DNA of 64,000 nucleotides from Ichthyophis bannanicus (Eukaryota; Chordata; Amphibia; Gymnophiona; Ichthyophiidae): positions 916,184,235 through 916,248,234 of the forward strand of contig CM066035.1 in NCBI GenBank assembly GCA_033557465.1, given 5' to 3'. A program made the translations under genes and the position numbers. This document shows, one piece after another, positions 1 to 8,944 of the stretch (within the stretch, counting starts at the first letter, position 1; every line of letters starts with the position of its first letter). Under the pieces are notes generated by a model. That model was not told the DNA's origin. It made no database searches and worked only from the letters and a program-made list of their open reading frames with translations.

Positions 1-440
1 GTCCAAGATGGGGGGTGGTTAAGGGGGAAGGTTAGCAGGTGATGGTCAGATAAAGGCAGAACTGAGGTGGAGAGGCTTGAGGGTGAGCAGCTGAAGGAGA
101 AGACAAGATCAAGGCAGTAACCATGTTTGTGAGTAGGAGCAGTAGAGCACAACTGGAGCTTGAATGAGGAGGTTAGGGAAAGGAGCTGTAAGGCAAAAGG
201 ATCAGAAGGGTCATCAATGTGAATGTTAAAAACCCCAAGAATAGGGGAAGGGGAAGACGCATCTAGAAAAGGAGGAGAGCCAGGAGTCAGTCTGTGAGAA
301 AGGTAGAGGTGGACTTGTTGGGGGGTCGATAAATGACAGCTACCCAGAGAGGTAGTAGAGAAAGTAGGCGGATGGCATGGTCTTAAAAGAAAGCATAGGA
401 ATTGGATGGAGGCAGAAGGAGGGACTGGAATTGGCAGGAA
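1..440 (-). mobile_element. L2-type LINE fragment, endonuclease region
   Basis: Read on the minus strand this encodes the end of an APE-type endonuclease, including a VIYRPP-like block (near 320-345) and an FNIHIDDPSDP-like block (near 195-240). These are typical of L2/CR1-group non-LTR retrotransposons. The same family recurs on the minus strand at 58,185-58,793 with the same blocks. The frame is broken by stops and the piece runs off the left edge of the window. The endonuclease would nick genomic DNA for target-primed reverse transcription; this copy is dead. Confidence 0.75.
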
Positions 441-449
441 TGAGAGAGT

Positions 450-730
450 AACTACATGTAATATAGCTCTTATTTGTTGCTTCTGTCCCAGAGAAAATAT
501 TTTTTCACTCGGCGCATAATAGTTCCTGGAGGAATAGTCCATAAACCATTATTAAAGAGGACTGGGGAAATCCACTGCTACCCCGGGGACAAGCAGCATG
601 AAATGTGTATTCCTTTGGGAACCCAACAGGTACTTGAGACCTGGAATAGCCACTATTGGAAACAGGATACTGGGCTTGATGGACCCTTGGTCTGACTCAA
701 TATGGCATATCTTTTGTTATGTTCTTATGT
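450..730 (+). mobile_element. CR1-type LINE 3' end
   Basis: The segment ends with a block reading 'ggatactgggcttgatgga', then 'ttggtctgac', then a TTATGTTCTTATG tail. This resembles the 3' terminal region of reptile and amphibian CR1 elements. A reverse-oriented relative is at 26,411-26,700, where the same block is followed by the classical 'cagtatcctg...cagtggcc' stretch. No coding sequence is retained. Assignment rests on memory of the CR1 3' consensus. Confidence 0.6.
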
Positions 731-1245
731 TTGGCACTTCAGAACCTAGAGAACTATTCCCCACTTAGTCCCAAACATATTCCCTTCCATCTCAATACAT
801 TCCCCTAAATACTAACACCAACACCTCATATGAAAAAAACACTCCTCATAATGTATAGCAGACAGAATAATCCCTACATAGATATTACTAATGACAACCT
901 CACTAAACACACTAGTTAATACTACAACACTCATGATTATACAAATATACCTACGGAATGCATTAACAATGCAACATGTAACACTCTCGAACGATGAATA
1001 TGTAAATATAAAATCTGTAAATATGTTGAGTATTTAATCCTTGTAAATATGTTGATTATTTAATCCTTCATCACCCATGTAAAAAGTTGAAGACATCCTA
1101 CCCTACTTACGGATGCTGATAAGTTACCTGTTTGAATAAGTTGTAATGTAACGTTCTAGTTTGTGTTCGATGTAAACCGTTTTGATTCTGCTGAAAGGGG
1201 ATATACTAAACAGTCCAATAAATAAATAAAATGTTTATTGTTGTT
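731..1245 (+). mobile_element. LINE 3' UTR and AATAAA-rich tail
   Basis: A non-coding AT-rich stretch ends at about 1,165-1,240 with 'gatgtaaaccgttttgattctg', a 'ggatatac' block and an AATAAATAAATAAA tail. This is the same design as the other LINE/SINE 3' tails in the window (a 'gtaaaccg' block, then 'gg-atata', then AATAAATAAA). The upstream limit is a guess. No ORF is present. Confidence 0.45.
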
Positions 1246-1305
1246 CAGTGACCCTAAACATTTGCGTAAACCCATGTTTCAGAACATGGGTTTCAGAACA
1301 TGGGA

Positions 1306-1589
1306 GGAGGAGTGGCCTAGTGGTTAGGACAAGGTACTTCAGGCCGGAGGGCCGGGGGTTCAAGTCCCACCTGGGGACAGCAATCTCAGGCCGGAGGGAC
1401 TGGGATTTCTAGTCCTATAGGTACTCCTTGTGGTCTTGGGCAAGCCACTTAACCCTCCATTGCCCATGTTCCCTGTAAGTATTAGCGTATGTGTGTCATA
1501 TCCCCTCGTGTTAAATGTATCTCCCAAATGACCGCTTTGACCAGGTGAAAAGCGGGATATAAATACAGCTAAATAAATAAATAAATAAA
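1306..1589 (+). mobile_element. tRNA-headed SINE, copy 1 (tail type I)
   Basis: The head begins GGAGGAGTGGCC and carries a Pol III A-box (TGGCCTAGTGG) and B-box (GGTTCAAGTCC). Next come 'ggccggagggactggg' and 'cttgggcaagccacttaaccc'. The tail is 'ctttgaccaggtgaaaagc' followed by GGATATAAATACAGC and an (AATA)n run. The tail differs from copies 3-5, which end in the 3' end of LINE-A/B. It is a transcribed-type retroposon, not a tRNA gene. Confidence 0.85.
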
Positions 1590-1605
1590 CATAAATTCTG
1601 GCCTG

Positions 1606-1680
1606 GCTCCCAATCTCATACCTTGTCCCTTCTCAAATTAGTCTAGAATTTGAGAAGGGACAAGGCATGAGATTGGGAGC
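1606..1680. repeat. 34-bp inverted repeat with 7-nt loop
   Basis: Arms 1,606-1,639 and 1,647-1,680 are reverse complements with a single mismatch, separated by 'agtctag'. The DNA or RNA could form a long hairpin. It lies between SINE copy 1 and a short CR1-like 3' end (1,681-1,772, containing 'gggcagactagatggacca'). Confidence 0.85.
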
Positions 1681-1772
1681 GGCAGATACACCTACTCTTG
1701 CTGCCTTGCTGGGCAGACTAGATGGACCATACTGGTCTTTATCTGCCGTCATATACTATGTTACTATGTAAA
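1681..1772 (+). mobile_element. Short CR1-group LINE 3' end
   Basis: Contains 'gggcagactagatggacca', then 'ctggtcttta', 'tctgccgtca' and a TGTTACTATG end. The same terminal block closes the CR1-group LINE at 56,391-58,165 ('gggcagactggatggacca', 'ctgccgtcat', 'tgttactatg'). It is therefore a severely 5'-truncated copy of that family. Confidence 0.65.
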
Positions 1773-2437
1773 GTGCCAAGGGTCTCCCAGTGTATGCCAG
1801 TCCCCACCAAAGAACCCCTAATATTTAACTCCAAGAGCCAAAGACTGAAAGACTGCATAAAAGCTCTTGGGTTAGTGTTTCCCCTTGTCTGCCAAGTGGC
1901 TAAATATGGCAGCTGTAAGGACCACACAGAAGGGTGAGGGAGGGGGATTACATTTTTTAAAATCAGATAAGTAAATAAGTAGACAAATTGCCCCATCCAG
2001 TCTGCTCAGTTATTTCTATCCACAGTGCAAGATATATTCCAGCTGCAGAAGCTTGACCTCTTGTAGGATATCACTTCTTATCCAGGTAAGTTTTTGTTAT
2101 TACATTTGCAATTGCTAAATTTGTCTTTAGTAATTGTTGCTGTTGGGAGGTAATGCTGGGGCTGGGAGGATCATTGTTTGTAGCTTGTGAAGTAGGTCCT
2201 GAGCATCTTACAGAATAAAACTTAGTTGGAAATCCATGCTTCACAGAGTTAATTCAACCCCTTGCCAGCATTTACTCCTCATCTCCATTTCAACATTCAT
2301 CCCTTCATCATCATCTCTGCACATGTGCAGCACTCACCTCTTCATCTTCTTGTCCCCTCCCTTTTTCACCCCTTGTTTATTCACATCAAGTAGTCACACT
2401 TGAATTTGTTCTCCATGTGTAGTATCTAGCCTCTTAA
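1773..2437. other. No recognisable gene
   Basis: About 660 bp of non-coding sequence. The reading frames are short, unsupported by any familiar motif and present on both strands. I do not recognise a repeat here. Confidence 0.4.
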
Positions 2438-2505
2438 GTATATGGAGGAGTATACTTATGGAGGAGTGGCTTAGTATGGAGTATACGGTATGGAGTATAC
2501 AGCAT

Positions 2506-2789
2506 GGAGGAGTGGTCTAGTGGTTGGGGCAAGTTACCTCAGGCCGGAAGGACGGGGGTTCAAATCACACTAGAGGACAGCAACCTTGGGCCGGAAGGAC
2601 TGGGGTTTCTAGTCTCACAGGTGCTTTTGTGGTCTTGGGCAAGCCACTTAACCCTCCATTGCCCATGTTCCCCGTGAGTATTAGTGTATGTGTCTCATAT
2701 CCCCTCGTGTTAAATGTATCCCCCAATTGTGTTGTGACCACTTTGATTGAAGGATAAGGTGGTATACAAAACTGTCTAAATAAATAAAA
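2506..2789 (+). mobile_element. tRNA-headed SINE, copy 2 (tail type I)
   Basis: Same head as copy 1, with A-box TGGTCTAGTGG and B-box GGTTCAAATCA. It continues 'gggccggaaggactgggg' and 'cttgggcaagccacttaac', then 'tcatatcccctcgtgttaaa' as in copy 1, and ends in a diverged tail 'accactttgattg...ggtggtatac' plus AATAAATAAA. Immediately upstream (2,440-2,505) the motif 'tatggag(ga)gtata' is repeated several times with a truncated SINE head (2,459-2,475), as if the head had been duplicated. Confidence 0.8.
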
Positions 2790-2971
2790 TACCCTCTCTC
2801 TGCCTCTAGAGCATTCTCAACAGTTGTTGTTTCTGGGTTTGCATTGTTGAAGTCCACCAGCGCCATCCCATATTTATCTTTTCACATGCCTGCATAATTA
2901 ATTTAAACCCTTCTTCCTTAGCATAATTACCTTCCTCCCTTCTCCCGCAAAATCATTTCCACCCACGATCA

Positions 2972-3133
2972 TTCTCCAGGACCAAGCAGGAAGTCAGTCC
3001 TCACATATGGGTGACGTCGGCGCCGACTGAGACCCCGTGTGGAGCATTTCCTCAGCTTTCAAAGAAAGCCTTTGGGAATTGCAGCACGCATGCGCGGTCC
3101 CCTTCCCGCCCAAGGGTGCCATCTTGCTCAGTC
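2972..3133 (+). repeat. DIRS-A left terminal inverted repeat
   Basis: Matches the complement of 8,544-8,690. Shared blocks include 'tgacgtcggcgcc', 'gctttcaaagaaagcc', 'gcatgcgcg' and 'gccatcttgctcag'. The extreme left 30 nt are instead complementary to the first half of the internal complementary region. Confidence 0.9.
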
Positions 3134-3378
3134 TTCTTTTTTCCGCGGAGTCCGATGGACGTAGTTTGTTTTTCGCCGAGGAAAAAGTTGATTACCCTGT
3201 TTTTTGTCTTCCTCCTTCGGTTCGACGCCGGATCCATTTCCCACCTGGGCCCGATACGCCGGTATTGAGCCCACTCTCTCTTTTTTCGTTTTTTGTCCTT
3301 CATGACTAGCGTTCGCGCCATTTTTCTTTTTCACTGGCAGCCCTGTCTTTCGACCTTGCAGGGGCCCTTTTTCCCCTG

Positions 3379-5306
3379 ATGGCTGCCAGCGGGTTTAAAA
3401 AGTGTGATCAGTGTAAGAAACTTATGTCTCTTACCGACACACATGACTGCTGCCTCCGTTGCCTCGGACCCGATCATGACCCAATGATCTGTGGTCGGTG
3501 TGGCAAAATGTCCTCGAAGGCGTTGAGGAGTCGGCAGCACCAAAAGGACAGAATCTTCTCTGACTCCGCGTCCGGACGGGCCCGGACCTCGTCAGAGGCC
3601 TCGACGTCTCGGGACTCTGGCCCTGAGCAGTGTCGGGGTTCCTCTGAGCGGGGGTCTCCTTCGTGGGAGCAGCGCAGGAAGAAAAAACCCGCAAGGGCGG
3701 CATTGGCGGACGCACCTGGTTCCTCGAGGGCCAGGTCGCATAGCCCCGACTGCCGTCCCGGGTCTTCGGAGTCGGAGAGGCCTGCCAAACAACCTCGTCT
3801 CGAGATGGAGTCTCCTGGGCACATGAGTACTGTAGTCCTCGTGGACTCTCTTCCAAGGGAGCCGACGTCGGGCCTGATGCCGTCGGGGCCCGAGTCTGGG
3901 ACTGCTGAGTCTCCTGAGCTCAGACTCAGGTTGACGGCCTTGGAGAGCAGCTTGGCTGCCTTCATGGAGCAGCAGCGGGCACTGATCGCCGGTCTCACCG
4001 GTGCATCTGCCCCGACCACCGGGACATCGGCGTCCAAGTCAACCCCGGAGGCCGAGCCGATCCTCGAGTCCATGCGAGCTCGAGTCGATCCTCGGCCACG
4101 GTCTCCCTTGGCCTCCCGTTCGGGACCGAGGTCGTCGACGCCGGTACCCTCAGCGTCGGAGCAGAGAGCATCAGTGCCCGCCCGACCGGAACCGCTCGAT
4201 TCCTCCTCTGAGCAGTCAGGCTGGGTGACAGAGGATAAAGAGTCACCAGACACCTTTCGGACTCGGTGTGTCCCATCAGACTCACTGGAGTCCGAACCTC
4301 GGAGATGATCCTCACCGGAGGATACCCGGTTCTCGGACTTAGTGCGGGATATGGCCAAGGCCTTGGCATTCCCTGCGGATCCCGAGGAGGAGCCTCGAGC
4401 CGAGGAGCTCGAGGCCCTCCAGTATGACTCTCCCCCAAAGGAGGCCTTTACTGTTCCGGTTCCTCCGATGCTGGAGCGGCTGCTCTTCCGCATGTGGGAG
4501 ACCCCGGCCTTGACGCCGGTGTTAAGCAAGCGGGTCGATTCCATCTATCGAGTCCGCAAGAGCCTCTGGTTCCAAAAGGCACAATTACCGCACCACTCCA
4601 CTTGTGGAATCGGCCATGCAGCGACTGAAAAGTCAGAAGATGCACTCCTCGGTGCCTCCCGGCCGGGAGGCCCGGAACCTGGATGCCCTCGGTAAGAAGT
4701 GCTTCCAGGGCTCTATGCTTGCTTGCCGTGTCCAGACATACCAGCTCTACATGGGCATGTACCTTCGAGACCTGGCAAAGGAGATTGCCGGGTTCTCTGC
4801 TGGTCTCTCCGAGGAACCTTTGCAGAGGTTCCAGGCCTTGTCCACTGGTATTCGAGAGTGCTCGAAGTTTCTCTCGAGCAGCCTACGATGGCTTCGAGGC
4901 TTCGGCCCGAGTAGCCTGGGCCGGCATCGGTGCCCGCCGACAGGCTTGGCTACAGTCATCCGACCTCGAACCATGGGTACAGGACAAGTTGGTCAATGTC
5001 CCCTGCCGAGGTGAAAACCTTTTTGGCAAGCCCATGGCTAAAAAGGCTGCTGAACCTGAGACCGAGACTCTGACCAGGACTAGGCTGTCCAGAAAAACCT
5101 CTGCCCCTTCTCAGAAGAAGAAGGGCTCGGGAAAAAAGACCTTTTACCCGAGGAAGACATCTGCCTATAAACAATACCCTCATTATCAGGCCTCTGCAGC
5201 TCCCCAACAGGGTCAGCAGGCCAAGGGGCAGGGTCATGGGCCCTGTAGGCAGAAGGCCCCCAAGCCACCAACACCGGCTCCTGCACAGCAGGGAGGGGGG
5301 TTTTGA
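3379..5306 (+). pseudogene. DIRS-A gag-like ORF1, broken
   Basis: The first part (3,379-4,308, 309 codons) starts at ATGGCTGCC. It has a Cys/His-rich N-terminus (CDQC, CCLRC, CGRC within the first 45 residues), then a long Ser/Pro/Arg-rich low-complexity stretch. A TGA at 4,306-4,308 interrupts it, but the same frame continues (VRDMAKAL) to about 4,590. One or more frameshifts near 4,590-4,900 then move coding to the frames covering 4,604-4,880 and 4,890-5,306, which end in a Lys/Gln-rich basic tail. DIRS-C has the same layout (Cys-rich start, acidic middle, a DDVGKK/LDALGKK-like block). The product would be the nucleoprotein of the particle. The function is inferred from position. Confidence 0.7.
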
Positions 5307-6150
5307 CTCAGAAGGCATAGCCTCTCCTCCTCAGCTGGCTCACATCAGCACAGGAGGCCGGCTGGCACTCTTTGCCCACAGGTGGTCAGCCGTCACATCA
5401 GATACCTGGGTGCTCCATATAGTCCAAAAGGGCTATCTTCTTCATTTTCACCAGGTACCTCCCTCCTTTTTTCCAGGGGAGCCTCCAAGACCCCCTCTGC
5501 ACAGGGACCTACTCCTACAGGAGTTAGCAAGTCTGCTAAAGGAACACGCTGTGGAACCGGTGCCCCACCACCTGAGAGGCCACGGCTTTTATTCCAGGTA
5601 CTTTCTGGTACCAAAAAGGACAGGAGGCCTCAGACCCATCCTAGACTTGCGAAACCTCAACAAATTCCTGGAGAGGGAAAAGTTCAAGATGCTTACCCTT
5701 GGAATCCTGCTGCCCTACCTCCAGCAGGGAGATTGGCTATGCTTCTTAGATCTAAAGGATGCTTATACTCACATCCTTATTCATCCAGACCACAGACAAT
5801 ATCTCAGATTTGTTGTGGGAGGGGACCACTATCAGTACAGAGTACTACCCTTTGGCCTAACCTCCGCCCCCAGGGTGTTCACCAAGTGCCTGGCGGTGGT
5901 GGCGGCCTACCTAAGGCTTCAAGGTCATTTTGTGTTCCCATACCTGGATGACTGGCTCATAAGGGGCCAGTCTTCACAGGAGGCCAATCAAGCCACCCTT
6001 CGCACTGTGGCTCTGCTTCAGCACTTGGGGTTTGTCATAAACTTCGCAAAGTCCACTTTGCTCCTGTCCCAGAATATGGAGTTCATAGGAGCAAGGCTAG
6101 ACACTCTTCAGGCGAAGGCTTTCTGCCCGTGGACAGAGCCCACAGATTAA
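5236..6150 (+). CDS. DIRS-A reverse transcriptase domain
   Basis: 304-codon frame that overlaps the end of the gag frame by about 70 nt, a common arrangement in DIRS elements. Visible RT blocks are FYSRYFLVPK, LRPILDLRNLN, FLDLKDAYTHI (first catalytic Asp), LPFGLTSAP and the YLDDWL box (near 5,940-5,957, second and third Asp). FINFAKS-like and EFIGARLD blocks follow. The frame closes at 6,150 and the RNase H region continues in another frame from about 6,129, so a +1/-1 change separates two domains that should be one polyprotein. Catalytic residues are intact. Confidence 0.88.
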   Translation: MGPVGRRPPSHQHRLLHSREGGFDSEGIASPPQLAHISTGGRLALFAHRWSAVTSDTWVLHIVQKGYLLHFHQVPPSFFPGEPPRPPLHRDLLLQELASLLKEHAVEPVPHHLRGHGFYSRYFLVPKRTGGLRPILDLRNLNKFLEREKFKMLTLGILLPYLQQGDWLCFLDLKDAYTHILIHPDHRQYLRFVVGGDHYQYRVLPFGLTSAPRVFTKCLAVVAAYLRLQGHFVFPYLDDWLIRGQSSQEANQATLRTVALLQHLGFVINFAKSTLLLSQNMEFIGARLDTLQAKAFCPWTEPTD

Positions 6151-6827
6151 TGGATCTAGCCAGGCAGTTTCGCAGCAATTCCCTGGTCTCCGCCAGGCAA
6201 TTCCTGAGACTTCTCGGCCATATGGCTTCCACGGTTCATGTAACCCCCAATACCCGCCTGCATATGCGGCCCGCTCAGTGGAGTCTTCGAACTCAGTGGT
6301 ATCAGGCCACAGGGAGCCTTGCAGACTCAGTAAGAATATCCACACTGCTTGCCTCCTCTCTGCAATGGTGGCTTCATCTTCCGAATCTGGTGCTCGGAGT
6401 GTTTTTTCAAACCCCTCCACACTCTCAAGTGCTGACAACCGATGCTTCTCTTCAAGGTTGGGGAGTGCATTGCCAAGGGGCATGTACTCAGGGTCTCTGG
6501 ACCCCTTGGGAGGCTGCACAGCAGATAAATTTCCTGGAGCTGCGGGCAATACGCTTAGCTCTGAGGGCCTTCTCCCATCTCACGTCTCACCAGTCTGTAC
6601 TGGTCCAGACGGACAATCAAGTTGCCATGTTTTACGTGAACAAGCAAGGAGGCACAGGCTCCTTCCTTCTATGTCAGGAAGCACAACGGCTGTGCTCCTG
6701 GGCCGTCAATCACGGAATCCTTCTCAAGGCAGTCTACCTCCCAGGTCAAGAGAATTACCTGGCGGACAGACTGAGCAGGATCCTGCAATCACACGAATGG
6801 AGATTTTGGTTCAGCAGATCTTTCTGA
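6129..6827 (+). CDS. DIRS-A RNase H domain
   Basis: 232-codon frame with all four RNase H acidic residues in recognisable context: TTDASLQGWG, FLELRAIRLA, VQTDNQVAMF and YLADRLSR. RNase H removes the RNA strand of the hybrid made by the upstream RT. The N-terminal part (DLARQF, ARQFLRLLGHM) is the RT-RNase H connection seen in DIRS polyproteins. The frame is offset from both the RT and the MT-like domain, and stops at 6,827 after SHEWRFWF. The same SHEW/THEW junction occurs in DIRS-C. Confidence 0.85.
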   Translation: MDRAHRLMDLARQFRSNSLVSARQFLRLLGHMASTVHVTPNTRLHMRPAQWSLRTQWYQATGSLADSVRISTLLASSLQWWLHLPNLVLGVFFQTPPHSQVLTTDASLQGWGVHCQGACTQGLWTPWEAAQQINFLELRAIRLALRAFSHLTSHQSVLVQTDNQVAMFYVNKQGGTGSFLLCQEAQRLCSWAVNHGILLKAVYLPGQENYLADRLSRILQSHEWRFWFSRSF

Positions 6828-7207
6828 GGTGGGGCCTCCCCACCATGGATCTCTTTGCCAGTCCTCTGAACCGGCAACTCCCGAGATTCTGTTCCAGACA
6901 ACCGCATCCTCTCAGAGTAGCAGCGGATGCGTTTCTGCTCCCGTGGTCCAAAGGCCTACTGTATGCATTTCCTCCCACGCCACTAGTGTCCAGAACACTG
7001 TTCAAAGTACTCCAGGACGGGGCCTCCATGATTCTGATAGCCCCCAGGTGGCCGAGGCAACTGTGGTTCCCACTTCTGCTGCAACTGGCGTTGGACACTC
7101 CTATTCCTCTGGGGATTCAACACGATCGCCTGTCTCAAGAACAGGGATCTCTCTTCCACCCCAACCTCCAGTCCCTTCATCTGATGGCCTGGCTGCTGAA
7201 AGGGTAG
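6795..7207 (+). CDS. DIRS-A methyltransferase-like (MT) domain
   Basis: Frame following RNase H. Conserved blocks are GLPTMDLFASPLN, RFCSR, DAFLLPW, LYAFPPTPL, LIAPRWPRQLWFP and a C-terminal MAWLLKG ending in TAG. The 'DLFAS..N' and 'LIAP.WP...W' blocks match the Dam-like methyltransferase region known between RNase H and recombinase in DIRS elements. I assign it from that family knowledge; no enzymatic evidence exists here. The frame is open upstream to 6,278, but that upstream part is an out-of-frame shadow of RNase H. Confidence 0.75.
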
Positions 7208-8227
7208 TTCTGGCTCCCCTACTACTGTCTAGAGAGGTGGAAGATGTAGTCTTAGCCTCTAGAAGGCAATCCACCCGGAATTCCTACACTCTTAAGTGGC
7301 GTAGATTCTCCGCATGGTGTGCTCAGCACAGCGAGAATCCCTTCTTGTGCTTGGTAGCGGTAGTATTGCAATACTTACTTTACCTCTCCAATCTAGGCCT
7401 TAAGTCCAATTCTGTCAGAGTTCACCTCAGTGCTCTCTCAGCGCACCACTCGCCGGTGGACGGGAGGCCTCTTTCCAACCACCCTTTGGTGGCTCGTTTC
7501 CTCAGAGGCCTCCTCTACGTCCACCGGCCCCTGAGTGGGATTTAAATGTGGTCTTACAGCGGATTACTTGTCCGCCATTTGAACCTATGGCTACCTGTCC
7601 TCTCCGTTTTCTCTCCTGGAAAACGTTGTTTCTGGTAGCTCTTACCTCTGCTAGGCGAGTAAGTGAACTTCAGGCGCTAGTGTCTGATCCCCCTTACACT
7701 AGGTTCTACAGGAATAGGGAGTCTTACGGACTCACCCTAAGTTTCTCCCTAAGGTTGTCTCCTCTTTCCACCTCAATCAGGAGGTGGTTCTTCCGACTTT
7801 CTTTCCTAGGCCGCATGCCAGCCGGGCTGAGATGGTCCTGCATACCCTGGACTGTAGGAGGGCGTTATCCTTCTACCTTGACCGTACGCGGGAGCACCGG
7901 AGGGCTGTTCAGCTCTTCGTTTCTTTTGACCCCAATAAGTTGGGGTTACCTGTCTCCAAGCGTACTTTGTCCATATGGGTCGCTGACTGTATCGCCTGGG
8001 CTTATGGGGCAGCCGGCCTCTCGTTGGAGGGTCGAGTCACGGCTCATCGTGTCAGGGCGAAGGCTGCGTCAGTGGCTCATCTCCGCTCTGTTCCGTTGGC
8101 AGACATCTGCCGGGCCGCTACTTGGTCTTCAAGCCAGACTTTTGCGGCCCATTACTGCCTTGATAGGGAGTCACGCAGGGACAGTGCTTTCGGACAGGCA
8201 GTACTCCATAATCTCTTTGCGGTTTAG
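7190..8227 (+). pseudogene. DIRS-A tyrosine recombinase, two frameshifts
   Basis: Three consecutive frames give one recombinase. The N-terminal SAM-like part runs from about 7,200 to 7,530 (RRQSTRNSYTLKW, VHLSALSAHHSP). The middle runs from 7,530 to about 7,745 (FLSWKTLFLVALTSARRVSEL, holding the first catalytic Arg near 7,655). The catalytic C-terminus runs from 7,760 to 8,227 (LPVSKRTLS, AHRVRAKAAS with the His-x-x-Arg pair at 8,044-8,055, and FAAHYCLD with the likely nucleophilic Tyr near 8,152). All hallmark residues survive. Changes near 7,530 and 7,745 break the frame. It would integrate the circular DNA copy. Confidence 0.85.
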
Positions 8228-8365
8228 GCAACTCCTTCCCTCCGGCCCTGATGTTGGGCTACCGGTCGGAGGCGTTCTCAGAGAAGATTCCTTCCTTACG
8301 TTCTGACGCTCTAGAGGGAGCTCATTTTTTCGGCTTGGGGTCTCTGGTAGCCTTAAGCTGGGGAG

Positions 8366-8466
8366 TCCCATATGTGAGGACTGACTTCCTGCTTGGTTCT
8401 GGAGAAAGAGTAGTTACTCACCTGTAACAGGTGTTCTCCAGGAGCAGCAGGAATCAGTCCTCACAA
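8366..8466. repeat. DIRS-A internal complementary region
   Basis: First half ('tgtgaggactgacttcctgc...ggagaa') is the complement of the extreme left end. Second half ('agagtagttactcacctg...ggaatcagtcctcaca') is the complement of the extreme right end. The two meet without a gap at 'ggagaa|agagtag', which is the sequence expected from joining the right and left ends in a circle. Confidence 0.9.
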
Positions 8467-8543
8467 CCCTCCCTCCTCCCCTTGGAGTTGCAGTCATATG
8501 ATTTATTTTTTGCTATTTTTGCTGTCTTTTAGCTATGTCATCA

Positions 8544-8731
8544 GACTGAGCAAGATGGCACCCTTGGGCGGGAAGGGGACCGCGCATGCGCGCTGCAATT
8601 CCCAAAGGCTTTCTTTGAAAGCTGGGGAAATGCTCCGCACGGGGGCTCCGTTGGCGCCGACGTCACCCATATGTGAGGACTGATTCCTGCTGCTCCTGGA
8701 GAACACCTGTTACAGGTGAGTAACTACTCTT
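8544..8731 (-). repeat. DIRS-A right terminal inverted repeat and end
   Basis: Complementary to the left repeat, then 'gaggactgattcctgctg' and a terminal CACCTGTTACAGGTGAGT block (8,705-8,721). It includes a near-palindrome CCTGTTACAGG and a perfect splice-donor-like CAGGTGAGT. Confidence 0.88.
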
Positions 8732-8944
8732 TATCTGATCTCTGCTTCCGCAACCCCTCCCCATCTGTTTTTGGTGGGGGCAGGAGTAACTGAATAATCC
8801 ATTTCTTCATTCTTTCTACAGTAGCCTCACTGGCCCATGGTTCTCAGACTGAGATCAACCGATTCTTCTGTTCTTCCTTCCCTTGTAGTCTTCCTCACTC
8901 CTGACCAGAGATTTTTCTGTTGTAGGTAACTGCTTAGACACATA

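Larger units (their letters stand above)
2972..8731 (+). mobile_element. DIRS-A: complete DIRS-type retrotransposon
   Basis: A 5.76-kb element of the tyrosine-recombinase retrotransposon class. It starts at TTCTCCAGGACC (2,972) and ends at TAACTACTCT (8,730). The ends are inverted repeats (about 2,985-3,133 versus 8,544-8,690). An internal complementary region at about 8,373-8,466 contains, fused head to tail, the reverse complements of the extreme left and right ends, as expected for DIRS replication through a circle. Domain order is gag, RT, RNase H, MT-like, YR. No target duplication is expected or seen. Every protein except RNase H and MT contains a stop or frameshift, so the copy is inactive. 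Confidence 0.93.

Noticed and set aside
1306..1390. tRNA gene from A- and B-box matches
   Set aside because: Five copies share the same head joined to a non-tRNA body and LINE-type tail; it is a SINE and lacks a tRNA fold.
3474..4544. 356-codon antisense ORF over DIRS-A gag
   Set aside because: It is a mirror of the GC-rich, Ser/Arg-rich gag frame and has no domain of its own.
6278..6794. Upstream half of the 309-codon frame at 6,278-7,207
   Set aside because: It overlaps the true RNase H frame and has no motif; only the part after about 6,795 is the MT-like domain.
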